Origin: Coccinella septempunctata | Lineage: Eukaryota; Arthropoda; Insecta; Coleoptera; Coccinellidae | Direction: 5' to 3' | Length of the DNA stretch: 64,000 bases | Assembly: GCF_907165205.1 (NCBI RefSeq) | Contig: NC_058193.1 | Location: 17,249,521 to 17,313,520, forward strand | The notes under the pieces: model-generated | What the model was told of the DNA's origin: nothing | What the model saw: only the letters and a program-made list of their open reading frames with translations | The model's database searches: none | Shown here: positions 9,114-19,345 of the stretch, one piece after another | Numbering within the stretch: the stretch's first letter is position 1 | Layout: every line of letters starts with the position of its first letter | Translations under genes and position numbers: made by a program

Positions 9114-10707
9114 TGTGATAGACTTTTCGTACTCTGGCAGCTCCTTACGGTTGCTCGGGCGCCAGTGGGGCAATCAGTCAAACCCCACGTCTCTCACAGA
9201 ATCCCCAAAGAATTGGAGAGCCCGGGTAGACTTGAGTATCAGTGGAGAAGGGTATCGATGAAGACTAGGGCGGTAGCGTCTTCTAAGTGTCTGCTTTTCA
9301 ACGTTCTTTAGGCGTCAGAAAGAGTACTTACCTCTTCTAACTAAACTCTTAGATGAAACTGATTTAATAAATAGACTCTCACTGGCAAAATAATTGGCAA
9401 CAAAAATAAATGTTCAACTATTTATTTCTATTAAAATAAACTGTACACAAAAGAAAATAGACAGGTACACTAAATCGTGGACGTCAACGGCTGTGTCTGG
9501 TCGGCGCAGGACGGCTGGCAAAATTTCACTTCAGGAAAATGGACGGTTTCGGAAATATACGGAAGTAAGTCAAGTCTTAACTAAACTAAGTGCAAAGAAA
9601 CATGCACGGTTTCGGAAAAATATACAGAAGTAAGTCAAATCTCAATTAAACTAAGTGCAAAGAAACATGCACGGTTTCGGAAAAATATTTCAACTAAGGC
9701 AAGACACAATTGAATGAAAAGTACGAACGGTTTTAAAAATAATCAACCGGAATTCAGTCAGGTCAAAATTTAAAAACACCAGTTCACCGGGGTACGCCCT
9801 CTATCTCTGTCTCGGTGGTTTGTCTATGGTCCGGTGTCCTTCGGTCTCTCTCTCTCTCTCAGTGACCTCAAGCTGGCTGACTGTCAAACAGCGGCCACAG
9901 AGTCCGGCGGTGAGGGTATTTGACGGTTATGGAATCCCAACTCTATGCTCGGCGAATCTAACCTATAACTATAATTCAAACGGTTGGAAATCGGGATGAA
10001 ACGGTCAAATATTCAGGAATCGGAAAAATCAGGGGGGCCCAACGTCCTCCTGGGACCCAAATGCCACCCTACGGTAACGGAAAGCTATATACAGCAGGAA
10101 ATGGTTAGCTCACGGTTTTCAGCCAAGCACAAGTCTAGAGAGAATATTATTCCACAAAGGTGCAATGAAGCGGTTATAATTTCAAATATCACTTGCCTTA
10201 GAAATTCCTTTGTGTCTCGTAAGTACGGTTTTCACTTGACAATCACCTCACTCGTTCAACTCTCAACAACGATTCATACTGATCTTGACCTTCAGCGACG
10301 GAACTCGAAGAAGTAGGTACCCCGGAAAATTGTCCCCACCATGGGTAACTCAGTCCCCCATTGGATAAACTCAAATTGTTCGGTAAATCAACGGGCTCGG
10401 AAAGAGACAGAAACAGTTGAAGAGAAGGAAAAACGGAACAAGTTGGAAGACCTTTTTCGAGTCAGAAAAAGTACGGTTCAACGGAAAGAATTATAAAATA
10501 TATGAATTCTGAAAACAAGATATATTCGGTCTCCGCTACAAATATGGGACTAGTCGGTGGAAAACAATGACATGAAATCAATCGGTAAATCCCCCCTATG
10601 ATAATTTAACTGTTTTCTTCCGAAATACTTCGATTGTCAGGTCCTATTAAGAAAGTATCGGTAGAGAAATTTCCTTTTCGTGGCGGGGTAAAATCTGCCT
10701 CGTCACA
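9114..10707 (-). repeat. 5' LTR of the gypsy-type element
   Basis: The right-hand LTR, 1594 bp, same ends as the left copy. It holds the promoter for the leftward transcript. I did not identify a firm TATA box. AATAAA-like sequence lies in its sense strand near 9420. It is followed by the AAAG duplication at 10708-10711. Confidence 0.95.
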
Positions 10708-11112
10708 AAAGCATAAATTCGTCCTATTCTCTTGTGACAAGTGTGCCATGCAAAGTGAAAATTGAATTCCTTAGAATGAATAATGCAGTTTTTCATGGCA
10801 ATAACTGAATTTCTTCAAAGGATGTGAGAAATATAGATTTTGGTGCTTGAAAAAATCATGATATTCTGAGTACTGCGCTGAAAATATTGATACTTCATGA
10901 GTTGTTTGAAAGAGCTTTCCCAAGTGAATCAGCCCACGAAATTTGATCGAAATCGGACCTTGCAATCCAGATTTATGGCTATCACAAATTTAGGACAATG
11001 TTCATGAATCACAAAGTAATTGCCTTAGGATACAAAAAAGCAAGTTTTCTAAAAGGCCTGAATGACCTGCATTCACCATTAGGCTATGGCCAAGGACTCA
11101 TGAAACACCCTG

Positions 11113-11908
11113 TACATATTATAATATATGGACTCGCTGGAAATATTTCATAGATATTTGACAAATATCCCATGTTATGTAGGAGGTACCAAGATTCATT
11201 AGTCAAGATTCACCTTGAGAAAAAACATCAATGCGTTTCGAACGTTTGAGTTTTGTGGAGTGAGTCGTTTCCAGACTCATTCGAGTTTTATCAAAGCGGT
11301 AAGGGTGGTACGCGTGGAATCCGGCGTCCTATTCTCTCCAATATCGAAACAAAGCGTTCAGTTTTACGGTATTTCAGTTCTATTGTGACACGTTATCGCG
11401 AAAACAATTTTCGGCGGCCTGCAATTATTGTCCAATTCGAAAAATAAACGGCAGAAAATTCATTTCAAAGTGGGAATTTTATCAGTTCACAAATATCAGT
11501 CGCGCGTTAACGTCCGTTAAAAAAATGTTGTCCTCATTGATTGGCCGGTGTAAACATTTTTGTTGGGTGTGCATACATGCAATGGGACGACAATTGAAAA
11601 TTTGAATTTGTTTTTCTATTTTCCGACCCGAAATTAATTGGATCAGTTTGTTTCCTAAAACATGAAATATTATTCATGTCAGTAATGATTTCATTTTGAA
11701 ACGAGTTGCTGAAGTATCAGCCATCATAATCTATTGAAAACTACCGATATTTTATATTAGGGCAAGGTGGGGTACAGTGGTAAAAAAAACAAACTCGAAT
11801 TTTGTGACAAAAATATTGTTTGTATCAGTTAGTTTTCGGCATGGATATAAACTATAAAAAACTCTTTTCAAATGAAACTATTCAAATATAAACATTAGGT
11901 ATTAGCAA
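11113..11908. other. Intergenic stretch, no confident gene
   Basis: This holds an unassigned 64-codon frame at 11253-11447 of higher GC than its surroundings (starts MWSESFPDSFEFYQSG), with no recognised domain and no clear splice signals. The rest is AT-rich without visible repeats. Confidence 0.3.
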
Positions 11909-11924
11909 CTACTTAATTTGAATT

Positions 11925-12317
11925 ATGTATCGTTTATTCACTGAAGGGGTGTTTCCATCTGCCCTCAAAATAGCTCTAATCGAACCCCTGCACAAGAAAG
12001 AGAATGCACAGGATGTCAATAATTTTCCTTCATTTAGTTCAATCAGCTCTTTTGCTAAGATATTTGAGGGACTTTCAGTCGGAAGGCTTTGTTCATTCAA
12101 TTATAAGTTTGAAATATTCTCTGATAGAAAATATGGACACCTAAACAACAGAAGTACTACTACAGCAATGTTTGAATTAGTCCGTGATATCAATGAAGCT
12201 TTCGAGAATGCTGAAGCCCCTATTGGACTCTTCCTAGATTGGTCCAAGGCGTTTGACAGTATAAATAATGAACGCCTCTTGATGAAGCTCTTCCATCAGT
12301 GTCGAGTGAGATCTTGA
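11925..12317 (+). pseudogene. LINE reverse transcriptase fragment, RT motifs up to the first catalytic Asp
   Basis: 131 codons. The start region FPSALKIALIEPLHKKENAQ is the entry to a non-LTR RT domain. A Ser-rich stretch (NNFPSFSSISSFAKIFEG) matches the usual YRPISLLP...KIFE region, and GLFLDWSKAFDSINNERLL carries the first catalytic aspartate (FLDxSKAFD). It stops right after that, at the point where the next LINE begins. No endonuclease precedes it. This is a dead fragment of a Jockey/CR1-like element. Confidence 0.75.
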
Positions 12318-12669
12318 CGAGAGCAGACCTATTCATGCTGTAAAAGAGAAAGTTGAAGTGAAAGTGCCCACTTGCAAAGCTGCGGAATATTTGATTCCGT
12401 CTGTAAAGTTTGTGCAGGTTCTATATGTGTATGTGTTATAGGAGTTTTGATTCGTTGAAATCTTCGAAGTTGGTGTTCATCTGCCGGAGTCCAGGTCTTG
12501 ACAGTTGGTTTTGCAGAAAACATCAGGTGAGCTTATTTTTCTCATAGCGTAGAAAATTTTTGATGAGTCGATTTGTTTTTATGCATGAGATATATTTTTC
12601 TTTTTTGTCTTGAAAAATTCTATTTCAAATTGCTTTGAGTAGTATGGTAGTTGTTAATTAGATTTTGAA

Positions 12670-14053
12670 ATGTCTGACCATTCGGACTGCGATTTCGTAA
12701 TGGAAAAAGACGCGTTAGAAATCGCTAATGTCGTGTCAGAACACGATATTTTGAGAGAGGAGAACGCAAGTTTAAAAGCGAGGGTGAATAAGCTAGATAG
12801 ATGCGTATCTAGCTTAGTGGCTGAGATTAAAAATCTCAGGGAGAGGCTCGAGATGCAGAAGGGAAATAAGGAAAGTCCTTACTTCAAAGCACTCAAAAAT
12901 GACGTGTCCAGAAATGTTCGGAAAGAGACCTTACCGGTTCAAAAGCAGAAGATTGAGGTGGTCAAAACTCCACAAAACAAACTTTCCCCACCCGCCAAAA
13001 GAATGGGGAAAGACAGCACTTCGTCAAATGAAGAGCTCGATAAGAAGAGGGTCGTGACACCCCCAGCCTCACAGAGGCTGGGCACTCCAGTGGGGGAGAA
13101 AAAAAAAGGGTCCCCCCAGTTACACTTAGAGGAACGTCAGAATGGACGTCAATTTCAAACGCGTTAATGCGAAACGGCATTAACTATAGCAGAGCGACAA
13201 CTGTGAAGGACGGAATAAGGATCGTCCCACAAACCCCACAAGATCACCGGAGGATGACTGATTTCCTCCAAAAAATCAACAGAGAGTTTAGACTCTCCAA
13301 CGAGAGGAGGAGAAGAAAATTTACGCGGTAGTGAGATACCTACCGATAGATGCAGATATTCCTACGATCCTTGAGGACCTAAAGGATCAAGGAATCGTTG
13401 ATGCCGAGGTCATAAGGATGACCTCGAACATTGCTAAGAAGCCAATGCCCTTACTACTGGTGATAACCCAGAATAAGGGCATCTTCGAAATCAAGAGGCA
13501 GTACAACATGAATTGTGTTGTCGAACCATAGCCTGGACAGTGCTATCGTTGTCAACGGTATGGACATGCCCAGAGCAAATGCACATTCCCATGGAGGTGC
13601 GTGAAATGCTTCGGTAATCACAGCTTCAAGGAGTGTACGCTCATCAGGGAGAATGACGAACGTAATGCTTCTTGCGTCCTTTGTGGAAAACAAGGTCATC
13701 CAGCCAGCTACAAGGGATGTAGCGAATGGAAATTGATCACAAAAAAGAACAAGAGATCGCCAAGATCGAAACAAACCAGCTCGAGGCCAACGCAAAATAC
13801 TCTGAAGCCAGCCCAAAACTCTTCGGAAGTGAAGATACCCCAGGAAACTGCAACCAAAGCAGCCAAAGAGACTAGGAAACCAGAGAAAAAGACGGAAAAG
13901 GCAAAAACAGTCAAAAAAGCCGAAACCAGGAAAGGAATTTTTGGAATCACTGAGGAACTGGATAAGTTCACGAAAAAGCTCCTGAGCACGATGATGCAGA
14001 ATCTGGAGAAAGAGATTGAGAAGAAGATGCAGCAAATTATTAAGAATATTTAA
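12670..14053 (+). pseudogene. LINE ORF1, Gag-like with PRE_C2HC and zinc knuckles, broken
   Basis: The N-terminal part (12670-13167) opens MSDHSDCDFVMEKDALEIAN and has a heptad-like stretch, REENASLKARVNKLD, suggesting a coiled coil. After a frameshift near 13150-13190 the frame continues through a PRE_C2HC-like RNA-binding region (FYAVVRYLPIDADIPTILED) and meets TAG at 13529-13531. Beyond it lie three cysteine clusters: CYRCQRYGHAQSKC, CVKCFGNHSFKEC, and CVLCGKQGHPASYKGC, typical of Jockey-type ORF1 nucleic-acid chaperones. A Lys-rich region ends at TAA 14051-14053. At least one frameshift and one nonsense codon make it inactive. Confidence 0.85.
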
Positions 14054-14754
14054 TGGCTGATACGACGATAAAGAACAATCTCATAATCGTCTCTTGGAAC
14101 GTCGAAGGATTGAGAGCCCGCAGACCAGAATTCGAAGAACTGATTGAAGAGAAGAGACCGGATGTCATAGCTCTTCAAGAAACAAGACTTTACCCCAACG
14201 TTCGGATAGCATTTCCCAATTACGATATCTACAGGAATTACAGACCTAACAGCACAGGTGGCGTTGCTATACTGGCAAGAAGGAATATTGATCACCATTT
14301 CGACCAAATATTCGATGGTCAAGAAGTAGAAGCAATATAGATTATTGTGAATACCAATCGAGGACAAGTGAAGATTATTTCGACTTATAAATCACCGGAT
14401 AAGGACATACAGGAAGAGGATCCAAAAATGCTACTAGAAGGAAGACACCCGAAAATCATTATTGATGATCTTAACTGCAAATCGCTGGAATGTAGGGTGG
14501 AAAATACCAACGGGAGAAGACTGAAGATTTATGCTGAAAAACTTAATGCAGTTGTGATAGGATCTGATATACCGACCTACATACCAAGAGTAAATGGACT
14601 ACCCGATGTACTGGACATTGTCGTAATGAAAGACATCTCTGAAGAAATCAGCATTGATACAATAGAGGACGGAACATCAGACCACAATCCCATAGAATTC
14701 ATAGTGGGACATGGCCCAAGAAACGAAGAACGGATAGCAATGTCAAAATCTTAG
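14053..14754 (+). pseudogene. LINE ORF2 endonuclease domain, broken
   Basis: The ATG shares its A with the ORF1 stop (TAATG at 14051-14055), which suits termination-reinitiation. The apurinic-like endonuclease (EEP fold) motifs appear in order: LIIVSWNVEGL, VIALQETRL (catalytic Glu), STGGVAILARR, IIIDDLNCK (normally a G-D-x-N motif, here Gly replaced by Asp), and TSDHNPIEF (catalytic Asp-His). An in-frame TAG at 14338-14340 splits it. The enzyme would nick target DNA to prime reverse transcription. No RT follows, because the frame runs into a LINE tail at 14755. Confidence 0.85.
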
Positions 14755-14997
14755 GTGGGACATGTAGCCAGACAAGAAGAGCCAAGAGGGACGCATAACA
14801 CAATGGCGAAAACGGTATACAGAAGAGGAGTATCGGTAGACCCCCAAACGATGGATGGACGGTATAAAAACCATAGCTGGTGTTAACTGGTATTTAGAAC
14901 CGAGAAACCGTGACACATGGAAGGAACTTGGGGAGGCCTATGTCCAGGAGTAGACGGCTAGTGGCTGATGAAGAAGAAGAAAAGACGCGTTTGACGG
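14755..14997 (+). pseudogene. LINE C-terminal tail joined to the endonuclease
   Basis: Two frames together show VGHVARQEEPRG and then RWMDGIKTIAGVNW followed by WKELGEAYVQE and a stop at 14951-14953. The pattern GHVAR ... DGIxxIAGxNW ... W..LGEAYVQ is the usual end of insect non-LTR ORF2 proteins. A frameshift separates the two parts. The repeated string gtgggacatg occurs on both sides of the join (about 14704 and 14756). After the stop comes a short GAA-rich tail. Confidence 0.65.
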
Positions 14998-16400
14998 AAT
15001 TTTCGTAGCACTTTCGTAGGCAAGGGAGGCTAAGCCTCCTCATGAAGCTTAGAGCTAAAAAACATTCATTTTGGGCATGTCCTTATTTTCTATATAAATT
15101 TTCCGAACACCTGAACTAGATATTCAGATAAAAATTAGTTTATTTTTCGGTCCTCCGCTCATAAAAATCCAGCATAACAATCATATAATCCACCGGCCGC
15201 GTACGGGTCCGCCGCGTCGAATGTGAATATTTCCTAGGACTGCCTATTCGGACGGAGGCTGTTGGGCCTGCTGCTTCCGTTGATAGTGTAACTCACGCAT
15301 ACGTTCTCTGGACTCACATACTAGCCGAACAAGAATTCAGCTGACTTACTGTACCATATTCGCCCGTAAAATGTACCAGAGGAGGCACAGCTCCCCTGTT
15401 CTCCATCGATTCTTTCGTGCCGTCTTCGACTATATTCGCATGATCTCCGGCGGTAGGGGCGTTGTCCGGCGGTAGTTGTTATGATTTCAATTTTCAATTT
15501 GAATGTAACGAGTTCGTGGAGAACTGGAAATTTGTGATATATTCTTGTTAAGATAGGTTGTTCTGTTAGGGCGTTAGGGGTAAGTACTGATACGGATCAA
15601 AAAATAAAATGGAATTGAATATTGAGAATTAACTGTACACGTTGTTAAAACCTTTACAAGACCTCCACCAAATTTAATTACACTAAAGTCTATCGAAAAT
15701 CGTCAGAATAAAGGTTTCAGTGTTGTTTGGTACGATACATGTGACTGGTTAACTGGATCGATCAAACGGGAAAAATTATTCTGCTGGCCATATTTACTAT
15801 TTTCTCATCAAACAGAATATACTTCATGGTTCAAAACGGGGTTTTCAGATTCGAAAAATATACCGCGTTCTGTCGAAAGGCATAACAAGTCAAAGGAGCA
15901 TATAGCATCCCCTTGCATTGAAAATTAGTCTTAGAACTGGCAACTTTTCATTATATTTAAGAAGTATACTTTATTGACTGATAAGAGTTTGTTCCAACAC
16001 TCCTCGAAAACTATTAGCCTCCTCAGCTCTCATGACCACGAGCCGCCACTGGCACTTCTTCTACATATTCCAAATTCCATTTTCCGAACCAACTAAATTA
16101 ATGATGTCATGAAAGGCGCATCATTCATGCCAACTATTTTCACCTAGGAATCGGCACAAAAGCGCGATATTTCTAGGAATTTAAGTTTCCTACACTGTGC
16201 TACGTTGCCGATGTACTTATTCCGATTATGCTTGTGCGTATTCATTTCATTCGTGATAATAAGTTTTGGTTGTTTTCGATTTAATTCCCACTTCTTATAC
16301 TCCTAGTTTCCGCAATCAGTTCTTTTCAGGACTACCAAATTTTCGTATTGTAAAATTGTATTTCTATTCCGAAGAAAACATGTCTAAAGCTTTGTCAAAT
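14998..16400. other. Unassigned stretch with a GC-rich patch
   Basis: 15190-15480 is clearly more GC-rich than its surroundings (repeated cggcggtag, ccggccgcg). On the minus strand around 15310-15230 a short frame ends CESRERMRELHYQRKQ followed by AQQPPSE and a stop, which might be a terminal exon. The rest is AT-rich, without a recognisable gene or repeat. Confidence 0.3.
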
Positions 16401-16457
16401 CAATCTCGAAATGTGATAATGGGGTAAGAGCTGGGCCAATTGCCGCGACACGAGGCC

Positions 16458-16770
16458 TTAAATCATATTCTCTCTCTCATGAGTTTGCTCAAGCTGAATT
16501 TGAAGCAGGCGAGCGGTTGCAAACCGTTGTCTCAACGAAGAAACTCTCAAGTAACGTTCTTGAATGGCAGTTGCTACCCGTGGTCTACCCTGTCCTGGTC
16601 TTCGGACATTCATACCTGTCTCCCTGAATCGCTGCAACATTCTGGACACACTTGTATGGGAAACTCCAAACCTTTCTGCAATTCTTGTGTATGTCCACCC
16701 TTCTTCTCGCAAAACTACCGCTTGGGCACATTCCTCTTGGGTGTTTCGCGGTGCGTAGCGATCGAGTGTA
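16458..16770 (-). pseudogene. Tc1/mariner transposase N-terminal fragment
   Basis: Minus-strand frame with APRNTQEECAQAVVLREEGW, then TYTRIAERFGVSHTSVSRML (first helix-turn-helix), then RPGQGRPRVAT (GRPR motif between the two DNA-binding helices), then ERYLRVSSLRQRFATARLLQ (second HTH, Tc3 type), ending at a stop near 16458. This is the paired-like DNA-binding half of an IS630/Tc1-type transposase. The DDE catalytic half is absent downstream. Whether any nearby CAGGGT MITE was moved by this family cannot be told. Confidence 0.8.
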
Positions 16771-16943
16771 GAAAATCAAACGAAAGAAAAACTATTGATC
16801 ACTAGAATTGATCGAGAATAACTGATTTTAGAATGGAGCCAATACATTCAAAATCTGATAATATCATCTTTTTTTATTCCTGCTGGGAAAAACATCTGTA
16901 TTGAAGAAAACCGTTGAAAGTGGATAACATATGCATGCATATA

Positions 16944-17420
16944 CAGGGTTGGGATAAAGTTTGGCACCAAATTAATATCTTCAAAACAAAACGGGCGATA
17001 TTTTTGAAATTTGGCAGCTGAGTGTAATGTACCACAATGCATCTGATGAGCATATTTTCATTAATGAGATACTTCTGGTTCAACCGGAAATGACAAAACT
17101 TTTTTTTTATTTAAATGGGACACCCTGTATATTTCTGCAGATTCTGAAAGTGCGCCTTGTTTCGGATCTGTCCATATCAGGTTCCATGTAAAAATTATCT
17201 GTAAAAAGAAGAAATTCAGTCTGTTTGTACCTTTGAGAAAAAATCCATTCAAATAAATAAATCGTTGTTATTTGTATCAATAGTGAGAAATAAAACGAAT
17301 TACTTTGTATTAGATAACTCTTTCTGCTTTTCATGACGTATTTTTTATGAAAATCTATAAAATTACCGTCCGTTCCGTTTTAAATATATTAATTTGGTGC
17401 CAAACTTTATCCCAACCCTG
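16944..17420. mobile_element. CAGGGT MITE inside a LINE tail
   Basis: The ends CAGGGTTGGGATAAAGTTTG and the inverse caaactttatcccaaccctg pair over about 36 bp and are flanked by TA on both sides (16942-16943 and 17421-17422). An internal gggacaccctgta near 17120 looks like an older element end. Non-coding. Confidence 0.85.
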
Positions 17421-17435
17421 TATATATCGGATTAT

Positions 17436-18362
17436 CTACGGCTCTCGCCGCCTCTCCGTTCCCAGTTTCCAATTCCTTCTGTCTAAACACATATCTCCCT
17501 CCAAGTTTCTTGCTTCCATGGCTTCTTCGACGTCATCTCTCCAGCTTCGTCTTGGTCTTCCTCTCTTTCGTCTTTCTGGAGGTATCCGCTCAAATATTTT
17601 CCTCGGCCATCTGGTATCTCCCATTCTCTTCGTATGTCCGAACCACGTCAGCTGTTTTCTATCTACGTCGTCAATGATATTCCTCTCGACGTGCATCTGC
17701 CTCCTGATCTCCACGTTCCTTATTCTCTCTAGTCTCGATCTTCCACAACTCCTTCTTAGAAAGTCCATCTCTGTGGCCAGTAGCTTCTTTTTGTTGGACA
17801 TACTTAAATCCCAGATTTCCGCGCCATACAACATAATACTCTGAACTATTGATTCGTAGATACGCATTTTTGTTTTCTTTTTGATACTTTTTTCCCAAAG
17901 TATGGATGTGCTCTTATGGTTTTGCGTCCCTTTGTGATTCTGTACTGAATTTCATCTCTACTACTTCCTTCTTTATCAAAGATAACTCCCAGGTATTTAG
18001 CTTTGTTGACGTTTTTTATTGATCCGTTTTCCAGAGGTAAGCTGTTGTTGTCATCGCTAGCCACGGTTAAATATTCACACTTATTAAGGTTCATCGTGAG
18101 ACCCGCAGCAGTATACTCCTCATTCAGTTTTTTGACCATATAACTCAAAACTTGCTGATCTTCTGCAATTACGATCTGGTCGTCTGCAAAGTACAGGGTA
18201 TACGGTATACAGCATATCGTCTCCTACTCTTAGTCCCATATTCTTGCACTTACGTGTCCAGCCTTTCAGCGATTCGTATAAATACATTTTGAATAACGTA
18301 GGGGATAAACAGCACCCTTGTCTAAGTCCACTTGTCGTGTGGAATGATTCTGTTAGTTTCAT
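17436..18362 (-). pseudogene. LINE reverse transcriptase C-terminal half
   Basis: From the right: SGLRQGCCLSPTLFKMYLYE is the RT motif with the GxxQGCxLSP signature. Next comes the catalytic FADD motif, visible near 18185 in another frame because of a frameshift. Then NLNKCEYLTV and KAKYLGVIFDKEG follow, and finally the post-RT tail LYGAEIWDLSMSNKKKL ... RRSCGRSRLERIRN ... RRKRGRPRRSWRDDVEEAM. The 5' part (endonuclease, early RT motifs) is truncated. At least two frameshifts make it inactive. The tail type is common in insect endonuclease-RT elements; I do not assign the clade. Confidence 0.85.
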
Positions 18363-18533
18363 GCCGATTTTGACAGAAGCATATATGCATATGCATGCAT
18401 AATTCTGATGAAAATAATTAAATAATTATCATTGAGAACACCTTCAGTTGTAGAATAAATTTGAGATTTCCATAATGTGCGTTAATTTTTTTGCGCAGTA
18501 TATATCTCGTATTAATTTAAGGCCGAAGCCTGC

Positions 18534-18567
18534 CTGAAGATGATCCCATTTTTGAAGGGATCGGAAG
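18534..18567 (+). ncRNA. Hammerhead-ribozyme-like motif
   Basis: The core CTGAAGA (fits CUGANGA) is followed by a stem of 6-7 pairs, TGATCCC with GGGATCG around an 8-9 nt loop, and then GAA. The cleavage-site strand is not clear. Type I hammerheads of this kind are known from PLE terminal repeats. It is probably a relic. Confidence 0.35.
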
Positions 18568-19293
18568 TTCGAAAATTATAATTAAATTGGATACGACACG
18601 TAGAAGTTCTTCTTTTGTTTATTCATAACTTATTTCTTACAGCTAGTTGCTGCTGCCCCGTAAAAGAAAACAACGTAGAAAATCAGTTGTTGACATTGAT
18701 ATCTTCGAACAAACCGCTGCGCTATACGAAATGTGATATATGATATGTACAAAAACATTCATTCAAACCCTTTGATGCTTCTTATTCTATAAATTTGCAT
18801 TTATTTCAGAGGAGAATATCTCTGTGTCTTTATTGAAAATGCTTGTCGTACATCTTTGTGGAAGATATTGATATTGAACAATATTGGTTTAAAATTTCCT
18901 AAAGATGATTCACGAAGAGGTTTTATGAAACTGCCTTCAATAGCTCTGAAAAGAAGGAACTTTTTGAAAGCCTACGTTTACAATAAAAATGAAGTATAAT
19001 TTCTTCTTCACCTGGTTCGCCGCCTGTTGAGCTGATCCTACTCTAAGTGTTAATCGGTAATAGTGTCCGTTCATTTTTTTATTCATTACCAGGAATTATT
19101 GTTTTATCCATACCTCCCATATGCACTGTATTTTTGAAATTAACTCTAGTTATTTAAGCAGTAAAATTCTTCAATTTTACAATGTTAACTGTTTTTATCC
19201 ACCAATTTTTCAAAAACGTAAGTTTTACTTCGACATTTTTTTTATTTTTTTTTTGCGCTTCTTCTTCGGATGGAATGAAATATTCTGTAGTGG

Positions 19294-19345
19294 CTGAAGA
19301 TAGACTCTTATGAGGCAGAATATGTACTCTTATGGGGCCGAAATA
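19294..19345 (+). ncRNA. Degenerate hammerhead-like motif
   Basis: CTGAAGA is followed by gactcttatgaggcagaatatg and then a near-repeat, actcttatggggccgaaatatg. The second part ends in CCGAAA. The stem is weak, so this is only a possible PLE terminal-repeat relic. Confidence 0.2.

Larger units (their letters stand above)
3834..10707 (-). mobile_element. Non-autonomous Ty3/gypsy-type LTR retrotransposon
   Basis: A 6874-bp element transcribed leftwards. In order on the minus strand: 5' LTR (9114-10707), primer site (9094-9111), Gag-protease-partial integrase ORF (8940-5899), shifted integrase C-terminal GPY/F piece (about 5950-5676), polypurine tract (5439-5428), 3' LTR (5427-3834), with AAAG target duplications. 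All cis signals for reverse transcription are present. Reverse transcriptase, RNase H and most of the integrase core are absent. It should therefore depend on proteins from a full-length relative. By structure it resembles TR-GAG or other internally deleted non-autonomous LTR elements. Near-identical LTRs show a recent insertion. It sits inside the palindromic element 2543-11112. Confidence 0.93.
2543..11112. mobile_element. Palindromic CAGGGT element split by an LTR retrotransposon
   Basis: The left arm (about 2543-3000) reappears inverted in two pieces: 3695-3829 and 10712-11112. Examples are tgcaggtcatccaggccttt on the left versus aaggcctgaatgacctgcat on the right, and cctgtttttattcctttggt versus its complement near 3795. 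TA flanks both ends (2541-2542 and 11113-11114). Without the 6.9-kb LTR element it is about 1.7 kb, with arms of about 450 bp. The loop holds another MITE (3110-3279). The LTR element landed in the right arm. No transposase is recognisable. Confidence 0.75.
12318..14997 (+). mobile_element. Jockey-type non-LTR retrotransposon with RT deleted
   Basis: A 5' non-coding leader (about 12318-12669) is followed by a zinc-knuckle ORF1, an endonuclease ORF2 starting at a TAATG junction, and then a direct jump to a LINE C-terminal tail ending near 14953, with a gatgaagaagaagaaaag-type end. The whole RT domain is missing. The left edge sits exactly where the RT fragment 11925-12317 breaks off, so the boundary is approximate. 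No target duplication was identified. Confidence 0.75.
16928..18401 (-). mobile_element. 5'-truncated LINE with 14-bp target duplication
   Basis: Exact direct repeats catatgcatgcata at 16928-16941 and 18388-18401 bound a minus-strand LINE fragment (coding end about 17436-18362). They are consistent with a target-site duplication made by target-primed reverse transcription. The 3' end lies at the left, with a short TATA-rich tail near 17421-17430. The MITE 16944-17420 sits between the tail and the left repeat. Confidence 0.7.

Noticed and set aside
13454..14035. 193-codon minus-strand frame
   Set aside because: Antisense to the LINE ORF1 zinc-knuckle region, whose motifs on the plus strand are clear; hydrophobic content comes from the Lys-rich complement.
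17347..17844. 165-codon plus-strand frame
   Set aside because: Antisense to the LINE RT tail at 17436-17867, whose motifs are clear on the minus strand.
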